Source of the DNA: Corynebacterium amycolatum SK46
GTDB lineage: Bacteria; Actinomycetota; Actinomycetes; Mycobacteriales; Mycobacteriaceae
Assembly (NCBI RefSeq): GCF_000173655.1
Contig: NZ_ABZU01000004.1
Coordinates: forward strand, 83,423 to 147,422
DNA: 64,000 bases
Reading direction: 5' to 3'
Below, piece by piece: positions 1-9,412 of the stretch (positions are counted from its first letter, which is position 1; each line of letters begins with the position of its first letter). The position numbers and the translations under genes were made by a program. Below the pieces are notes generated by a model that did no database searches, had not been told where the DNA came from, and saw nothing but the letters and a program-made list of their open reading frames with translations.

Positions 1-1
1 C

Positions 2-700
2 CACCTAGAGTTTTTCTGGTTCCCGGGACAGCGCGAGACGCTGGTCAAGCACAATACTCGGATTGAACCGCAGCGCCACCGCCGCCCGAGCCGCAATAGC
101 CTGAAGCAGCGCCTGGGCAGCGCGCGCACGTATCTTAACGACGAAGTCGTCAACAATATGGGACTCTTGGCGTGCTGCGAGATTGCCAAGGCCATTCCCG
201 CTACGACCGACACCATCAACCGGATTGCCACCAACACCGTGCCTGAGCGCCGCTACTCCAACGAGGCGCACAAGGTCTTTGTCTCGCCGCGCCGAGTTCG
301 TTTTTCCGAGATGGAGTACTCCGTCCCGCTCGAGGCCGCTTCCGATGTCCTCGGAGAAATCCGCGACGCAATTGCCCGCAAGAGGATGAAAGTCTCCTTC
401 CCCATCGAGGTGCGCTCCGCGAAAGCCGATGATGTGGCCCTGTCCACTGCGTACGGTCGCGACAGTGCCTACATCGCCATCCACCGCTACTGGAAGGAAA
501 ATTACCGAGAATACTTCAATCTCATCGAGCCGATTTTCAAGGCCCACGAAGGTCGCCCGCACTGGGGCAAATTGCACACGCTCGGCGCGGAGGATTTCAC
601 AGAACGCTATCCACTGTTCGGCGAGGTCCAGGCACTACGGGAAAAGGTCGACCCGCAGGGAATCTTCCTGAACGAGCACCTGCGCGACCTTTTCTGCTAA
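2..700 (+). CDS. D-arabinono-1,4-lactone oxidase family FAD oxidoreductase, C-terminal part (5' end outside window)
   Basis: The reading frame is open from the first bases of the window to the TAA at 698-700, so only the C-terminal ~232 residues are present. It reads HLEFFWFPGQRE near the start, then FPIEVRSAKADD, AYIAIHRY and HWGKLHT. These are hallmarks of the ALO domain (sugar-1,4-lactone oxidases such as L-gulonolactone/D-arabinonolactone oxidase), which oxidise aldonolactones with a covalently bound FAD. The FAD-binding N-terminal domain would lie upstream. The gene converges on rarD and overlaps its stop by 4 bp. The physiological substrate in actinobacteria is not settled by sequence. 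Confidence 0.85.
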   Translation, partial: HLEFFWFPGQRETLVKHNTRIEPQRHRRPSRNSLKQRLGSARTYLNDEVVNNMGLLACCEIAKAIPATTDTINRIATNTVPERRYSNEAHKVFVSPRRVRFSEMEYSVPLEAASDVLGEIRDAIARKRMKVSFPIEVRSAKADDVALSTAYGRDSAYIAIHRYWKENYREYFNLIEPIFKAHEGRPHWGKLHTLGAEDFTERYPLFGEVQALREKVDPQGIFLNEHLRDLFC

Positions 701-1665
701 TTTTCCGAAGGCTTTACGACGTCCCGGGTAACCGCCCCATCCGTCTGGTCGGCGGCATCGTCGGAACCCGCGGTCGGTTCAACACCGGCCTTGCGGAGTT
801 CCCGGCGCACCCGACGCTGTCGGCGCATCTTCAGGATGAGGTCGCAGATAAACAGCGCGACGGCACCCCAGATGATGAAGAATCCGATCCAGCGCTCCGG
901 TTCGAGCTCCTCGCCGAGCACGGTGACTGCCAAAGTGATTTGGAGAACTGGAGTGAGGTACTGCATCAGGCCCAAGGTGGCCAACGGCAGGCGTTTGGCA
1001 CCTTCGCCGAAGAGCAGCAACGGAATGGCGGTAGCAACACCGGCGCTCATCATGAGCAGCGTGTGACCAGTTCCTTCGGAGGTAAAGGTGCTCTGCCCGT
1101 TGTAGGTCAACCAGAGGATGTAGGCCAGCGCAATCGGTGTGATCACGGCGGACTCGGCCGTCAGCGAAGCTGCGGAGGAAAGCGAAACCCGCTTCTTCAT
1201 TAGCCCGTAAAAACCGAAACTGAACGCCAACGCCAGCGCACCCAACGGCGGATGTCCCACACCGATAGTCAGAACAATGACCGCGATGGTAGCCAGAATG
1301 ACGCTGCCGAGCTGCAACCACGAGATGCTTTCACGGAAGAAAATCATCGCCAACAAAACGCTGACCAGCGGGTTAATGAAGTAGCCGAGCGCAGCCTCCG
1401 CCACCTGCCCATTGTTGACCAGGTAGACGTACACACCCCAGTTGACGGAGATCAACAGTGCAGCAATAAAAATAGTGCCCCAGGTCTTGGCACTCGCGGC
1501 CTTCAGCTCTGGCCATGCGCGCATGAAGCTGAGGGCAATGACCATAAAGACAAGGGTCCAGACGAATCGGTGCGCCAAAATCTCCACGGCCCCTGCTGGT
1601 TCCAGCAAGGGGAAATAGAGCGGAAACAGCGCCCACAAAAGGTACGCACCGAATGCCTGAATCAC
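697..1665 (-). CDS. rarD: RarD-type EamA-family permease
   Basis: 322-residue integral membrane protein with about ten hydrophobic segments in two EamA halves. It begins with the GAYLLWALFPLYF stretch typical of RarD (chloramphenicol-sensitive protein) permeases, and the second half carries LLLFGEGAKRLPLATLGL. RarD transporters are poorly characterised drug/metabolite exporters. The start is GTG at 1665, preceded by AAGGAG ten bases upstream. A charged hydrophilic tail of about 45 residues (RRQRRVRRELRK and beyond) follows the last membrane segment and probably faces the cytoplasm. Substrate unknown. Confidence 0.85.
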   Translation of the reverse strand: MIQAFGAYLLWALFPLYFPLLEPAGAVEILAHRFVWTLVFMVIALSFMRAWPELKAASAKTWGTIFIAALLISVNWGVYVYLVNNGQVAEAALGYFINPLVSVLLAMIFFRESISWLQLGSVILATIAVIVLTIGVGHPPLGALALAFSFGFYGLMKKRVSLSSAASLTAESAVITPIALAYILWLTYNGQSTFTSEGTGHTLLMMSAGVATAIPLLLFGEGAKRLPLATLGLMQYLTPVLQITLAVTVLGEELEPERWIGFFIIWGAVALFICDLILKMRRQRRVRRELRKAGVEPTAGSDDAADQTDGAVTRDVVKPSEN

Positions 1666-1758
1666 TGTTGACTTACTCCTTCTCGTTCTCGTTGAAACTG
1701 ACTGCGTACTGTCGGCAGAGTTCTAGGCGCTTCATCCTAGTCGTTTGGATTTGGGCAC

Positions 1759-1786
1759 TTAGTTCTGGCTTCTATTAGTTCTGGCT
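1759..1786. repeat. 12-bp direct repeat across a stop codon
   Basis: TTAGTTCTGGCT occurs at 1759-1770 and again at 1775-1786. The right copy contains the stop and last codons of the minus-strand gene ending at 1775. It looks like a small tandem duplication of the gene end. Confidence 0.7.
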
Positions 1787-2500
1787 CAGCCCTGGCGCAA
1801 AGAGCGGATCTTTATCCGTGAAACCGGAACTCAGCACCGGGCGAATACCAAAACGGCCACGCGCCGCATCTGATGGCAGCGCCTCGACTGCTTTCACATC
1901 GGGCATTTTCTTGACATCCATCAACGATTCAGCGTCACCATAGACCAGTAAACCGTTGAAGCCGAGCCGTTCGTCGTCAATCGCGACATCTGCGTAGGCA
2001 GCCGCTAGCTCCAGTTGATCTTGCAGCAGCTTTTCTTCGCTCGCTGTTCTACTCGGCTGCGGCAAATACCGGGTGCTCACACCGCCGATGATTGCCGTCG
2101 ATACTCGCAGAGAGGGCTCTTTTTCATAGACCTGTGCCGCTTCTTGCGCATCGAGCAGCCGATCAAAAGTCACCATCGCCCAGAACTTCGGGTCCTCCAC
2201 GACTGGCTGGCCTGTCTTTAGCCGGTAGTCCTCTTTCTTCATATTCTCGAGGGACTCGTCGGCACGCTCTACGTACTGCTCGGTTGCTTCCCACGGATCC
2301 GGGCCGAGCGCATCGCCGTTGAGATTCTGCGGCTTGCTTACCCGATCGGAGGTCGAAGCGACTGCTAAAACAATCACTAACACGACAACACAGAAACCAG
2401 AGATCAGTGCCATCGCAGGCGAAATACTGCCGTCACCAGTGCTTTTCGCACGAGTTTCACGGCGTGGTGGGTTCTTGGATCCCGATGGGGTCTGCGTCAT
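1775..2500 (-). CDS. Single-pass membrane protein of unknown function
   Basis: 241 residues. A basic, Ser/Pro-rich N-terminus of about 28 residues is followed by one membrane segment (about 29-47, [20 protein letters not shown]), then an extracytoplasmic domain of about 190 residues with no motif I recognise. The start ATG overlaps the rluD stop (ATGA at 2497-2500), so it is translationally coupled as the last gene of an lspA-rluD operon. That order suggests an envelope role, but no function can be assigned. Confidence 0.8.
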   Translation of the reverse strand: MTQTPSGSKNPPRRETRAKSTGDGSISPAMALISGFCVVVLVIVLAVASTSDRVSKPQNLNGDALGPDPWEATEQYVERADESLENMKKEDYRLKTGQPVVEDPKFWAMVTFDRLLDAQEAAQVYEKEPSLRVSTAIIGGVSTRYLPQPSRTASEEKLLQDQLELAAAYADVAIDDERLGFNGLLVYGDAESLMDVKKMPDVKAVEALPSDAARGRFGIRPVLSSGFTDKDPLFAPGLSQN

Positions 2501-3480
2501 GCGCCCTGCCTCAAAACTTCCAATGCATGGTTCAAATCATCTGGGTATGGACATTCGATTTCCATCCAGCGACCATCTGCCGGATGGTGGAAACCAAGCG
2601 AGACCGCGTGAAGCCACTGGCGGTTGAGCCCCAGCCGCTTGGCCAATGCCGGATCGGAACCGTACATGGGATCGCCACAGCATGGGTGATTCAGCGCAGA
2701 GAAGTGCACGCGAATCTGGTGCGTGCGCCCAGTCTCTAAATTCACCTTCAGCAGCGTTGCTGGGGCGAAGGCCTCAAGCGTTTCGTAGTGCGTCACAGCA
2801 TGCTTGCCATCCTGGCGGACGGCAAAGCGCCAACCCGCCGAAGGATGACGGCCAATCGGCGCATCAATTGTCCCCGACAGCGGATCCGGATGCCCCTGAA
2901 CCAGAGCGTGGTAGGTTTTCGACACCTCGCGGTTTTTAAACGCCCGCTTGAGCACGGAGTAGCCCCGCTCGGAGCAGGCGACAACCATCACGCCAGAGGT
3001 GCCAACATCCAGGCGATGCACGATGCCTTTTCGCTCGGGCGGACCGGAGGTGGAAATGCGGAAACCAGCAGCCGCCAGTCCGCCGATAACCGTTGGACCT
3101 TCCCAACCGACCGACGGATGTGCGGCCACACCGACTGGCTTGTGAACAGCCACCAGATCGGAGTCGTGGTAGAGCACGTCCATGCCCTCGACGAGTTCCT
3201 CTTTGGGAACCAGTGGCTTTTCCACCGGCGGCAACAACACAGAGAGGAAAGCGTTTTCTTCCAGTCGGTCGGACTTGCCCACGCTCACGCCATCGACTGT
3301 GATGTCCCCAGCTGCTGCCAGGTCAGCCACCGCTGTGCGCGAGAGTCCCAGCAACTTAGCCACACCGGCGTCTACCCGCATACCGGCCAAGCCCGGTGGA
3401 ACGGGCATCTGCCGGGTTTCTCGGTCGGGCTGGTGCGCTCCCCCGAGTGCTGCACCACCATTTACTGCATTGTCGTTCAC
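2497..3480 (-). CDS. rluD: RluA-family ribosomal large subunit pseudouridine synthase (RluD-like)
   Basis: 327 residues. An S4-like RNA-binding region lies at about 30-85 ([28 protein letters not shown]). The catalytic domain carries the RluA signature [12 protein letters not shown] with the catalytic Asp at residue 158, and a later [10 protein letters not shown] motif. RluD isomerises uridines in helix 69 of 23S rRNA; the exact target here is inferred from family similarity. ATGA overlaps join it to lspA upstream (3477-3480) and to the membrane protein gene downstream (2497-2500), so the three genes form one operon. The N-terminal ~25 residues are extra relative to most family members. Confidence 0.9.
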   Translation of the reverse strand: MNDNAVNGGAALGGAHQPDRETRQMPVPPGLAGMRVDAGVAKLLGLSRTAVADLAAAGDITVDGVSVGKSDRLEENAFLSVLLPPVEKPLVPKEELVEGMDVLYHDSDLVAVHKPVGVAAHPSVGWEGPTVIGGLAAAGFRISTSGPPERKGIVHRLDVGTSGVMVVACSERGYSVLKRAFKNREVSKTYHALVQGHPDPLSGTIDAPIGRHPSAGWRFAVRQDGKHAVTHYETLEAFAPATLLKVNLETGRTHQIRVHFSALNHPCCGDPMYGSDPALAKRLGLNRQWLHAVSLGFHHPADGRWMEIECPYPDDLNHALEVLRQGA

Positions 3481-4073
3481 TGCTGTCCTCCCTCCGCCGA
3501 CTGCTTCTGATCCTTCTGGGCAGATTTCTTCTCTGCTGCAATCTGATCAGCGAAGAGATCCGGCTCCTTGGAAAAAACCATCCAGATAACGAGGATAATA
3601 ACGCCCACAGTAATCGCGGAGTCCGCGATATTAAACACGGCAAAACCCTTCACCGACAGGAAATCGACAACGTGGCCGACGTAGAAACCGGGTTCCCGAA
3701 ACAGCCTATCGATGAGGTTGCCCAGCGCACCACCAGCAATAAGCCCCGCCGCAGTCGCGGATATGGGACTGCGCAGCCAATGGGAAAAGCACATCACAGC
3801 CAGGATGTATACCAGCTGCAACGTGGTAAAAACCCAGGTGGCGTTCGTGCCAAAGGAAAAGGCTGCACCGGGGTTAAAAACGAGCCGCAACTCGAAGAGA
3901 TCGCCAATCACCTGCACCGCAGGACGGCCATCGAGAGTCTTCAAAGCGATAATCTTGGTCAGCTGATCGATAATCGCAACTGACACAATGACCGCAGCGA
4001 GAATCCCCCGCCGCGGGAAATATGTCCTCGTTTCCTTCTTAGTCACTGTCCCATAATGGCCTAACAAACCCAT
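3477..4073 (-). CDS. lspA: Lipoprotein signal peptidase II
   Basis: Signal peptidase II cleaves the signal peptide of diacylglyceryl-prolipoproteins in the membrane. The protein has four membrane segments and the two catalytic aspartate motifs GNLIDRL and FNIADS, plus the conserved FNPGAAFSF. The start is uncertain: ATG at 4073 (MGLLGHYG) or GTG at 4046 (VTKKETR) are both better placed than the more distal ATG at 4115, which would run into the divergent lipoprotein gene. A hydrophilic tail of about 28 residues rich in Lys/Gln follows the last membrane helix. First gene of the lspA-rluD operon. Confidence 0.92.
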   Translation of the reverse strand: MGLLGHYGTVTKKETRTYFPRRGILAAVIVSVAIIDQLTKIIALKTLDGRPAVQVIGDLFELRLVFNPGAAFSFGTNATWVFTTLQLVYILAVMCFSHWLRSPISATAAGLIAGGALGNLIDRLFREPGFYVGHVVDFLSVKGFAVFNIADSAITVGVIILVIWMVFSKEPDLFADQIAAEKKSAQKDQKQSAEGGQQ

Positions 4074-4136
4074 ATTCAGCCAACTGACACCGCCCGGGTG
4101 GTTCCTATTCACCACGAAACCGGTACGCTAACCGGT

Positions 4137-5165
4137 GTGACTCGACGTTTCCAATCTCAGTTTGTTCCGGCCTTCTCCGCTTTACGACGTGCAGGAGACA
4201 CCTCCTCCCCGTGGTTCCGTCGACCTAGCCGTAGGGACCAGCCTGGTCACACCAAGCGTGGCCTGCTGGCGAGGGTCGGCACCGCTGTTGTTGCCGCTAC
4301 CACTGTGGTGTCACTGGCCGCGTGCACGTCGGAAAGCTCGGTGGAAACGCAGCCCGTGGACGTTGCACAACCCAAGGTCGAATTGACCAGTGCTGGTAGC
4401 GGCGAGCTGGCGAGCGTGCGCTGGAAGGACGACGGCGCGGAGCAAGAGTCGACCGTGGCGGTGACGCAGGGCTTCGCGCAGCGTGGCGGAAACGCCGATA
4501 ACGACCAGACTTTCCCGGACACCCGCCTGGAAATTCCCATGACCAGCACTGTTACCAGCGATAACGATACTCGTGTGGTGACGTCAGAGGTGGGTAAACC
4601 CCACGGCTCCAACGATGAGCTGAATGAGGATATCGCGACCGCACAGGGCTTTATCTCTGATTCGTCAACAACGGCCACAGGTGAGGTCAAGGAACTCAAG
4701 CTGGGAGCGCCGGAGAAAGCGACCGACACTGCTCGCGCTGGTGTGGAGATGGCGCTGCAGCAGCTGCATTCCGTACCTATCGTCTTCCCTTCCGAGGACA
4801 TCGGAAAGGATGCGACCTGGACGGTCGAAAGCGAGGTCGAAGGCCAGACCAAGATGACGCAGAAGGTGACCTATACCCTGCTCAGCCGTGCGGGCGACGT
4901 TGTTAATTTGAAGGTCGATGTCAAGCAGGTGCCGACCGTCACGGAGTTGGACACTGGCGGCGAGGGTGCACTGAAGGTTGTCGAGGCCACGACCGACATG
5001 CTTGCCGACCGCGTCACCATCGACCTGACCAAGCCCCTTCCGATGAAGGGCAACATCGACTTTGTGACCTCCGTGACCTACGGCGACGGCAACTCTGATG
5101 TGCGCATCACTCAGCAGACGCACCGCGGGCTCGAATTTAAGGACGGCAGCGGGTCGAAGAAGTAG
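4137..5165 (+). CDS. Secreted lipoprotein, possibly DUF6263-like
   Basis: From the GTG at 4137 the protein has 342 residues: a long basic N-region, a hydrophobic signal (LLARVGTAVVAATTVVSLAAC) and a lipobox LAAC with the lipidated Cys at about residue 63. The mature domain ends in a beta-rich region (TWTVESEVEGQ, KVTYTLLSR, VTSVTYGDGNSDVRI) that reminds me of actinobacterial DUF6263 proteins; I cannot confirm this. I chose GTG 4137 because TACGCT at 4124-4129 lies 7 nt upstream and could be the -10 box of a leaderless mRNA; the frame is open from GTG 4098. Divergent from lspA, whose product would process it. Confidence 0.75.
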   Translation: MTRRFQSQFVPAFSALRRAGDTSSPWFRRPSRRDQPGHTKRGLLARVGTAVVAATTVVSLAACTSESSVETQPVDVAQPKVELTSAGSGELASVRWKDDGAEQESTVAVTQGFAQRGGNADNDQTFPDTRLEIPMTSTVTSDNDTRVVTSEVGKPHGSNDELNEDIATAQGFISDSSTTATGEVKELKLGAPEKATDTARAGVEMALQQLHSVPIVFPSEDIGKDATWTVESEVEGQTKMTQKVTYTLLSRAGDVVNLKVDVKQVPTVTELDTGGEGALKVVEATTDMLADRVTIDLTKPLPMKGNIDFVTSVTYGDGNSDVRITQQTHRGLEFKDGSGSKK

Positions 5166-5213
5166 CCCAGAGCCCAGAAGAAATAGCTCTGGCCAGCGCA
5201 AGGTTAGAAGACC

Positions 5214-5243
5214 AGAAAGTGTCTTGGTTTAGGACACTTTTCT
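5214..5243 (+). terminator. Intrinsic terminator after the lipoprotein gene
   Basis: AAAGTGTC (5216-5223) pairs with GACACTTT (5233-5240), an 8-bp perfect stem with a short loop, followed by TTTTCT. It can act on both strands between two convergent genes. Confidence 0.8.
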
Positions 5244-5342
5244 GCCCAAAAATGGGTGGAACTGCCATAAGCCTAGACACTTTCTTTTGTGTGGCCAGTC
5301 GCCCCCGACCAGACTAGGCTGTGATGCCTGGCCCGACGGCAC

Positions 5343-6122
5343 CTAAGCCGGTGGAGGCGGTGGAGGCGCGTCCTCCGCCGGTGCCGGAGCCGGTGCCGGA
5401 GCCGGTGGTGGCGGGACCTCCTCAGCCGGCGGTTCAGGTGCAGGAGGCGGAACTTCCTCAGCGGGCGGTTCAGGCGCCGGAGCCGGTGCTGGCTCCTCGA
5501 CCGGTGCTGGGGCCTCCTCGACCGGAGCCTCCTCAACTGGGGCTTCTTCCTCCGGCTCAGGTGGCGGCGGAGGGGTTTCGCCCGGCGCGAGGCAGAACCC
5601 AGGTTTGTGCTCCGGATCAAGCGTCGATGCCAGGTTGCAGGCCCATTCCTTGCTCAGCATCCAACGGCCATCCCTGTAGATGAAGTCCACCTGATCCACG
5701 AGCATCGGATCTTCCTCCGGGCGGAGGATATTGACGCCGGCTACGGCCTGCTTCGTCGTGAAGCCGGGCGTGACCGGATCAATGACATCAAAGCTGATTT
5801 CCTGCTCATTGACACTATGGGTAACAATGTCGAAGAAATCGCCGGCAGTATCGCCGTCCTCGATGGTCAGCGCCTTTTCCTCGATAGGTAAATCCGGGTT
5901 GATAAGGCGTGCGAGGACGTCGTTAAGCTCTGCGCGCGTCGGCAGCATGATGACGGGTTCCGCCGAGCTGGATGTCTTCGATTCAGTCGTCGGCGCTGCA
6001 GTATTGCCACCACCGCAGGCAGCGAGCCCAAGTGCGCTGACCGAGACCATCGCCGCTACTGTCACACCACGCGTTGTGCGCCAACGCATTCCGCTAACGC
6101 GCTGGTTGCAGGGGACTTTCAT
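5343..6122 (-). CDS. Lipoprotein with MTB12-like domain and Pro/Glu/Ala-rich C-terminal repeats
   Basis: 259 residues. The signal peptide is SVSALGLAAC with the lipidated Cys at residue 36. A globular domain of about 110 residues (about 55-170) contains LINPDLPIEEKALTIEDGD and VDFIYRDGRWMLS, resembling the low-molecular-weight antigen MTB12 family. The last ~85 residues are almost only Pro, Glu, Ala and Val, in repeats such as PAPEPPAEEVPP, likely an extended wall-spanning tail. The start ATG at 6122 has TTGGAG ten bases upstream. No experimental function is known to me for this arrangement. Confidence 0.75.
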   Translation of the reverse strand: MKVPCNQRVSGMRWRTTRGVTVAAMVSVSALGLAACGGGNTAAPTTESKTSSSAEPVIMLPTRAELNDVLARLINPDLPIEEKALTIEDGDTAGDFFDIVTHSVNEQEISFDVIDPVTPGFTTKQAVAGVNILRPEEDPMLVDQVDFIYRDGRWMLSKEWACNLASTLDPEHKPGFCLAPGETPPPPPEPEEEAPVEEAPVEEAPAPVEEPAPAPAPEPPAEEVPPPAPEPPAEEVPPPPAPAPAPAPAEDAPPPPPPA

Positions 6123-6209
6123 ATGTGCACTACTCCAATAAAATCTGCATGAAGATTCGCTGGCTTCACGCCTTCCATAATCCTACACAAGGCCAAATCA
6201 TCGCCTGGG

Positions 6210-6223
6210 TATGATGGTGGACA
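6210..6223 (+). promoter_or_regulatory. -10 box of a predicted leaderless ansA mRNA
   Basis: TATGAT at 6210-6215 lies 7 nt before the ATG at 6223. Transcription would start at the A of the start codon, so the first translated codon would be 6223 and not the upstream in-frame ATG at 6211. Confidence 0.6.
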
Positions 6224-7200
6224 TGTCGACTCAGGATCATTCCCCGGCTAGCTCGACCTCGTCTAGCACAGCCTCCCCTCGCCGAATCGTTGTCATCACC
6301 ACCGGCGGCACCATCGCCTGCACCACGGATCGCAGCGGTGCGCTAACCCCGACCATCTCGGGCACGGAGCTCGTCGCAGCGGTCTCGCAGCGTTATCCAG
6401 AGGGCATGTTAGAGCTGGAGGTTCGTGAACTCGGCATGTTGGACTCGTCGAATCTCGCGTTCACCGATGTTGACCGTATTCTCGCTGCTATTCACGAAGT
6501 GCTTGACGACGACTCCGTGGACGGTGTCGTCGTAACTCATGGCACGGACACGATGGAGGAAACGGCCATGGCTGCCGATATTTTCCATGCTGACTCGCGT
6601 CCGGTTGTCTTTACTGGTGCACAGCTTCCCTACGATCATCCGGAAACCGATGGGCCGGGGAACCTCTTTGAGGCCGTGACCATTGCTTCCGATGCCTCTG
6701 CGCAGGGAATTGGCGTTCTTATTGTCTTTGGCCACGCAGTCTTGCCGGTACGAGGTGCGACGAAGTGGCACACAACCGATCCTTTGGCTTTTGCCACTAA
6801 CGCCCCGGAGGAGCCGGTTCGTCCAGATCCGCTGCCGCTGGCGGCTTTGGCGGGCTCGAAGGTAGAGATTATCCCCGCCTACTTGGGTGCAGATGGATCA
6901 CTTCTGGATTCGGCAGTCGCCGCCGGTGCACGCGGCATTGTCGTAGAAGGCCTGGGGTCGGGCAATGTCTCCGATGAGTTTGCCGCTGCCATTGACCGGG
7001 CCATTTCCGCTGATGTGACCGTCGTGATGGCAACGCGCGTCCCGCGCGGTGATGTCCACGCGGCCTACGGCGGTGCCGGTGGCGGTGCGACGCTGGCTCG
7101 GCACGGTGTGATTAGCGCTGGTTGCGTGCATGCACCGCAGGCGCGCATCATTCTCGCCGCCGCGCTGGCTGCGAATGTGCATCCGCAGACGTTGTTCTAA
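6223..7200 (+). CDS. ansA: L-asparaginase
   Basis: 325 residues from ATG 6223. It hydrolyses L-asparagine to aspartate and ammonia. Both threonine signatures of bacterial asparaginases are present: TTGGTIA near residue 27 and VVTHGTDTMEET near residue 100 (second catalytic Thr, Asp). The conserved TGAQLPYD and GPGNL follow. No convincing signal peptide is seen; the Ser/Thr-rich N-terminus is short and lacks a hydrophobic core, so a cytosolic enzyme is likely. The stop at 7200 is 1 nt from the convergent acetyltransferase stop. Confidence 0.93.
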   Translation: MSTQDHSPASSTSSSTASPRRIVVITTGGTIACTTDRSGALTPTISGTELVAAVSQRYPEGMLELEVRELGMLDSSNLAFTDVDRILAAIHEVLDDDSVDGVVVTHGTDTMEETAMAADIFHADSRPVVFTGAQLPYDHPETDGPGNLFEAVTIASDASAQGIGVLIVFGHAVLPVRGATKWHTTDPLAFATNAPEEPVRPDPLPLAALAGSKVEIIPAYLGADGSLLDSAVAAGARGIVVEGLGSGNVSDEFAAAIDRAISADVTVVMATRVPRGDVHAAYGGAGGGATLARHGVISAGCVHAPQARIILAAALAANVHPQTLF

Positions 7201-7201
7201 T

Positions 7202-7864
7202 TCACGCCTCGATGAGGCGGATAATTTTCGCCGGGTTTCCAGCCACGACTACGCCCGCGGGAACGTCCTTAGTCACCACGGCACCCGCGGCGACTACAGA
7301 ATTATCGCCGACGTGAACACCGCCCAGGATGATGGCTCCGCCACCGATCCAGGCATTGCGTCCGATGATGATTTCATCTCCAGACTCTAGATAAGCGGCG
7401 CGGGCCTCAGCTCCCAGTGGGTGCACCGGTGGAAGTAGCTGAACGTTGGGGCCGAGCTGCGCATGGTCGCAAATGGTCACCTTCACCACGTCAAGAGCGG
7501 TGAGGCCGAAGTTAATGAATACGTTGTCTCCGATGTGAACGTTGTCACCGTAGTCCAGGTAGACCGGCGGGCGCACTGTGCTGTTCTTGCCGAAAGACCC
7601 CAATGCGGGTGCCAGCACCCGCTGTGCCGCCTGTTGATCTTTGCGAAAGGCTACTTCAAATTCAGCGGCCACCTGGCCAATTCGCGCGTTCAGAGCCTGT
7701 GATTCCGGATGGTCCGCGATATACCACTGACCGTTCAACATGCGCTGGCGGTTATCCAGACCGTCGTCGGGAAGTGTGGTCGACGGATTCGGATCTCGAT
7801 CGGTGTTGCGCAATGAGGCTCGGCGAGCTGCCTCGAGCTCTGCAATGCGGGATTCGGTAGTCAT
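7202..7864 (-). CDS. maa: Sugar O-acetyltransferase (maltose/galactoside acetyltransferase family)
   Basis: 220 residues with an N-terminal Mac domain (RQRMLNGQWYIADHPE, about 39-54) followed by a left-handed beta-helix built from hexapeptide repeats (VHIGDNVFINFG, VTICDHAQLGPNV, IIIGRNAWIGGGAIILGG). PPVHPLGAEAR contains the catalytic His of the family. It transfers acetyl from acetyl-CoA to sugars. TAAACT lies 8 nt upstream of the ATG, consistent with a leaderless mRNA. The natural acceptor cannot be deduced. Confidence 0.88.
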   Translation of the reverse strand: MTTESRIAELEAARRASLRNTDRDPNPSTTLPDDGLDNRQRMLNGQWYIADHPESQALNARIGQVAAEFEVAFRKDQQAAQRVLAPALGSFGKNSTVRPPVYLDYGDNVHIGDNVFINFGLTALDVVKVTICDHAQLGPNVQLLPPVHPLGAEARAAYLESGDEIIIGRNAWIGGGAIILGGVHVGDNSVVAAGAVVTKDVPAGVVVAGNPAKIIRLIEA

Positions 7865-7930
7865 AGTGCCCCAGTTTACGGACAGCGCATAAACAGAGAG
7901 CCGCGAACGGCACTGAGGCAGTCAGCCACA

Positions 7931-9397
7931 TCAAGCATCCGCGTCGGGGCCGAGATCGTCTTCGCTTTCCCGCTCAGGTTGCGGCAAGTCGAGAGCTGCT
8001 GCTTCGTCGGATGCCAGCCACTCCGGCCAGTCCAAACTGCACACCGCAGAGCACGGGCGCAGCTCCGGGTCGTCCTCCTTCAGCGTGATCATGCGCCCGG
8101 GGCCGCTGGTGCGGCTTTCAAAGCGGACGGTCACAATCCCGTGACCCGACCCCTGTACCCAACCATGGCCATGCTCGCTGTGGTGCACATCAGAGGTAGG
8201 TGCCCACTTGGAGTCGGAAAGCCGAACGGTCGGCAACGCGCCGGTTCCAGATAGCTCGACCAGGCCGGCGGGAGCGTCGGAAAGCGCAGGTGCTGGTACT
8301 CGATCTTCGACGGTGACGGTGCGGTCGAGCTCCGGGAACAAGACTTCTTGTAGATGAGAATCCAGCCCGGAGAAACCGACGCCGACTAGTCGCACCGGAC
8401 CGACCTCAGCCGGTGTAAAAGCGATGCGGTGCGCAACGGCCATGAGGGTATCGAAATCCTGTGTGGCGTACGCCAGCGTCTCGGAGCGAGTGTGAATGCT
8501 CAGATCGGACAGACGTACCTTGCAGGTGATGGTGCGCGCACCACGGCCATCTTTTTTGAGCCGTCGAAAAGCTGACTCACCTGCGCGATCGACAGCGGCG
8601 TGGAGCTGTGCGTGCGAATCCAGATCTTCGGGATAGGTGTACTCCGCCGACACGGACTTAGCGACATCGCGCTCCTTGACCGGCCGGTCATCTCTCCCCT
8701 GCGCCAGCTGCCACAGCATCACACCGGTCTTGGACGTCAGCGAAACCTCAACATCGCGTCGCGACATGGAGGCGAAATCGCCAATCGTCTCCACACCCAT
8801 CGTGTGTAGCTTCGCGGCCGTGACGGGGCCAATGCCCCAGAGCTTCTCCACCGGCAGCGGGTGCAGCAGCTCGTGATTGCGTGCGGGATCCAGCACGTAC
8901 ACGCCGTCGGGTTTCGCCAGGCCGGACGCAATTTTCGCGTACTGCTTGCCCGCACCCGCGCCTATCGACGAGGCCAAACCGGTCTCCCGCCGTATATCTG
9001 TCCGCAGTTGCTCCGCCCAGGTTATAACCTGCTCCATAGAGGCACCCTGCAGCTCTTCGGGTTCCATGAAGGCCTCGTCGACGCTAAGCTGCTCGACTAC
9101 GGGCACGCGCTCGCGAACCACAGAGAACACGCGGCGCGACACCGGCCCATAGATACCCTTGCGCGCGCTGACCGTCACAGCGGTCGGCGGCATGAGCCGA
9201 CGCGCTCGGGCCATCGGCATGGCCGAATGCGCGCCGTATGCGCGGGCCTCATAGGAAGCACCGGCGACGACACCTCGACCGCCCAGTCCGCCGACGAGAA
9301 CTGGTCGCCCGCGCAGAGTCGGGCGAGTGAGCTGCTCGACGGACGCGAAGAACGCGTCCATGTCGATGTGCAGGACCCACCGCCCGGAAGTCGGCAT
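7931..9397 (-). CDS. dinB: DNA polymerase IV (Y-family translesion polymerase)
   Basis: 488 residues, longer than E. coli DinB (351). Catalytic motifs are HIDMDAFFASVE (Asp12) and SVDEAFME (Asp107/Glu108), with YEARAYG and GAGAGKQYAKIAS in the palm/fingers. A helix-hairpin-helix (LWGIGPVTAAKL) and a little-finger domain follow. The C-terminal ~120 residues are an added domain (HHSEHGHGWVQGSGHG, VTVRFE), as in mycobacterial DinB-type proteins, rather than a simple beta-clamp peptide. GGGGAG lies about 9 nt before the ATG and overlaps the ileS stop region, so it is likely co-transcribed with ileS. Confidence 0.93.
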   Translation of the reverse strand: MPTSGRWVLHIDMDAFFASVEQLTRPTLRGRPVLVGGLGGRGVVAGASYEARAYGAHSAMPMARARRLMPPTAVTVSARKGIYGPVSRRVFSVVRERVPVVEQLSVDEAFMEPEELQGASMEQVITWAEQLRTDIRRETGLASSIGAGAGKQYAKIASGLAKPDGVYVLDPARNHELLHPLPVEKLWGIGPVTAAKLHTMGVETIGDFASMSRRDVEVSLTSKTGVMLWQLAQGRDDRPVKERDVAKSVSAEYTYPEDLDSHAQLHAAVDRAGESAFRRLKKDGRGARTITCKVRLSDLSIHTRSETLAYATQDFDTLMAVAHRIAFTPAEVGPVRLVGVGFSGLDSHLQEVLFPELDRTVTVEDRVPAPALSDAPAGLVELSGTGALPTVRLSDSKWAPTSDVHHSEHGHGWVQGSGHGIVTVRFESRTSGPGRMITLKEDDPELRPCSAVCSLDWPEWLASDEAAALDLPQPERESEDDLGPDADA

Positions 9398-9412
9398 TGA
9401 GATTGCTCTCCC

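Noticed and set aside
5346..5570. GCCGGTGCCGGAGCC-type repeats as a CRISPR or mobile element
   Set aside because: They are in frame and encode the Pro/Glu/Ala tail of a lipoprotein; no regular spacers.
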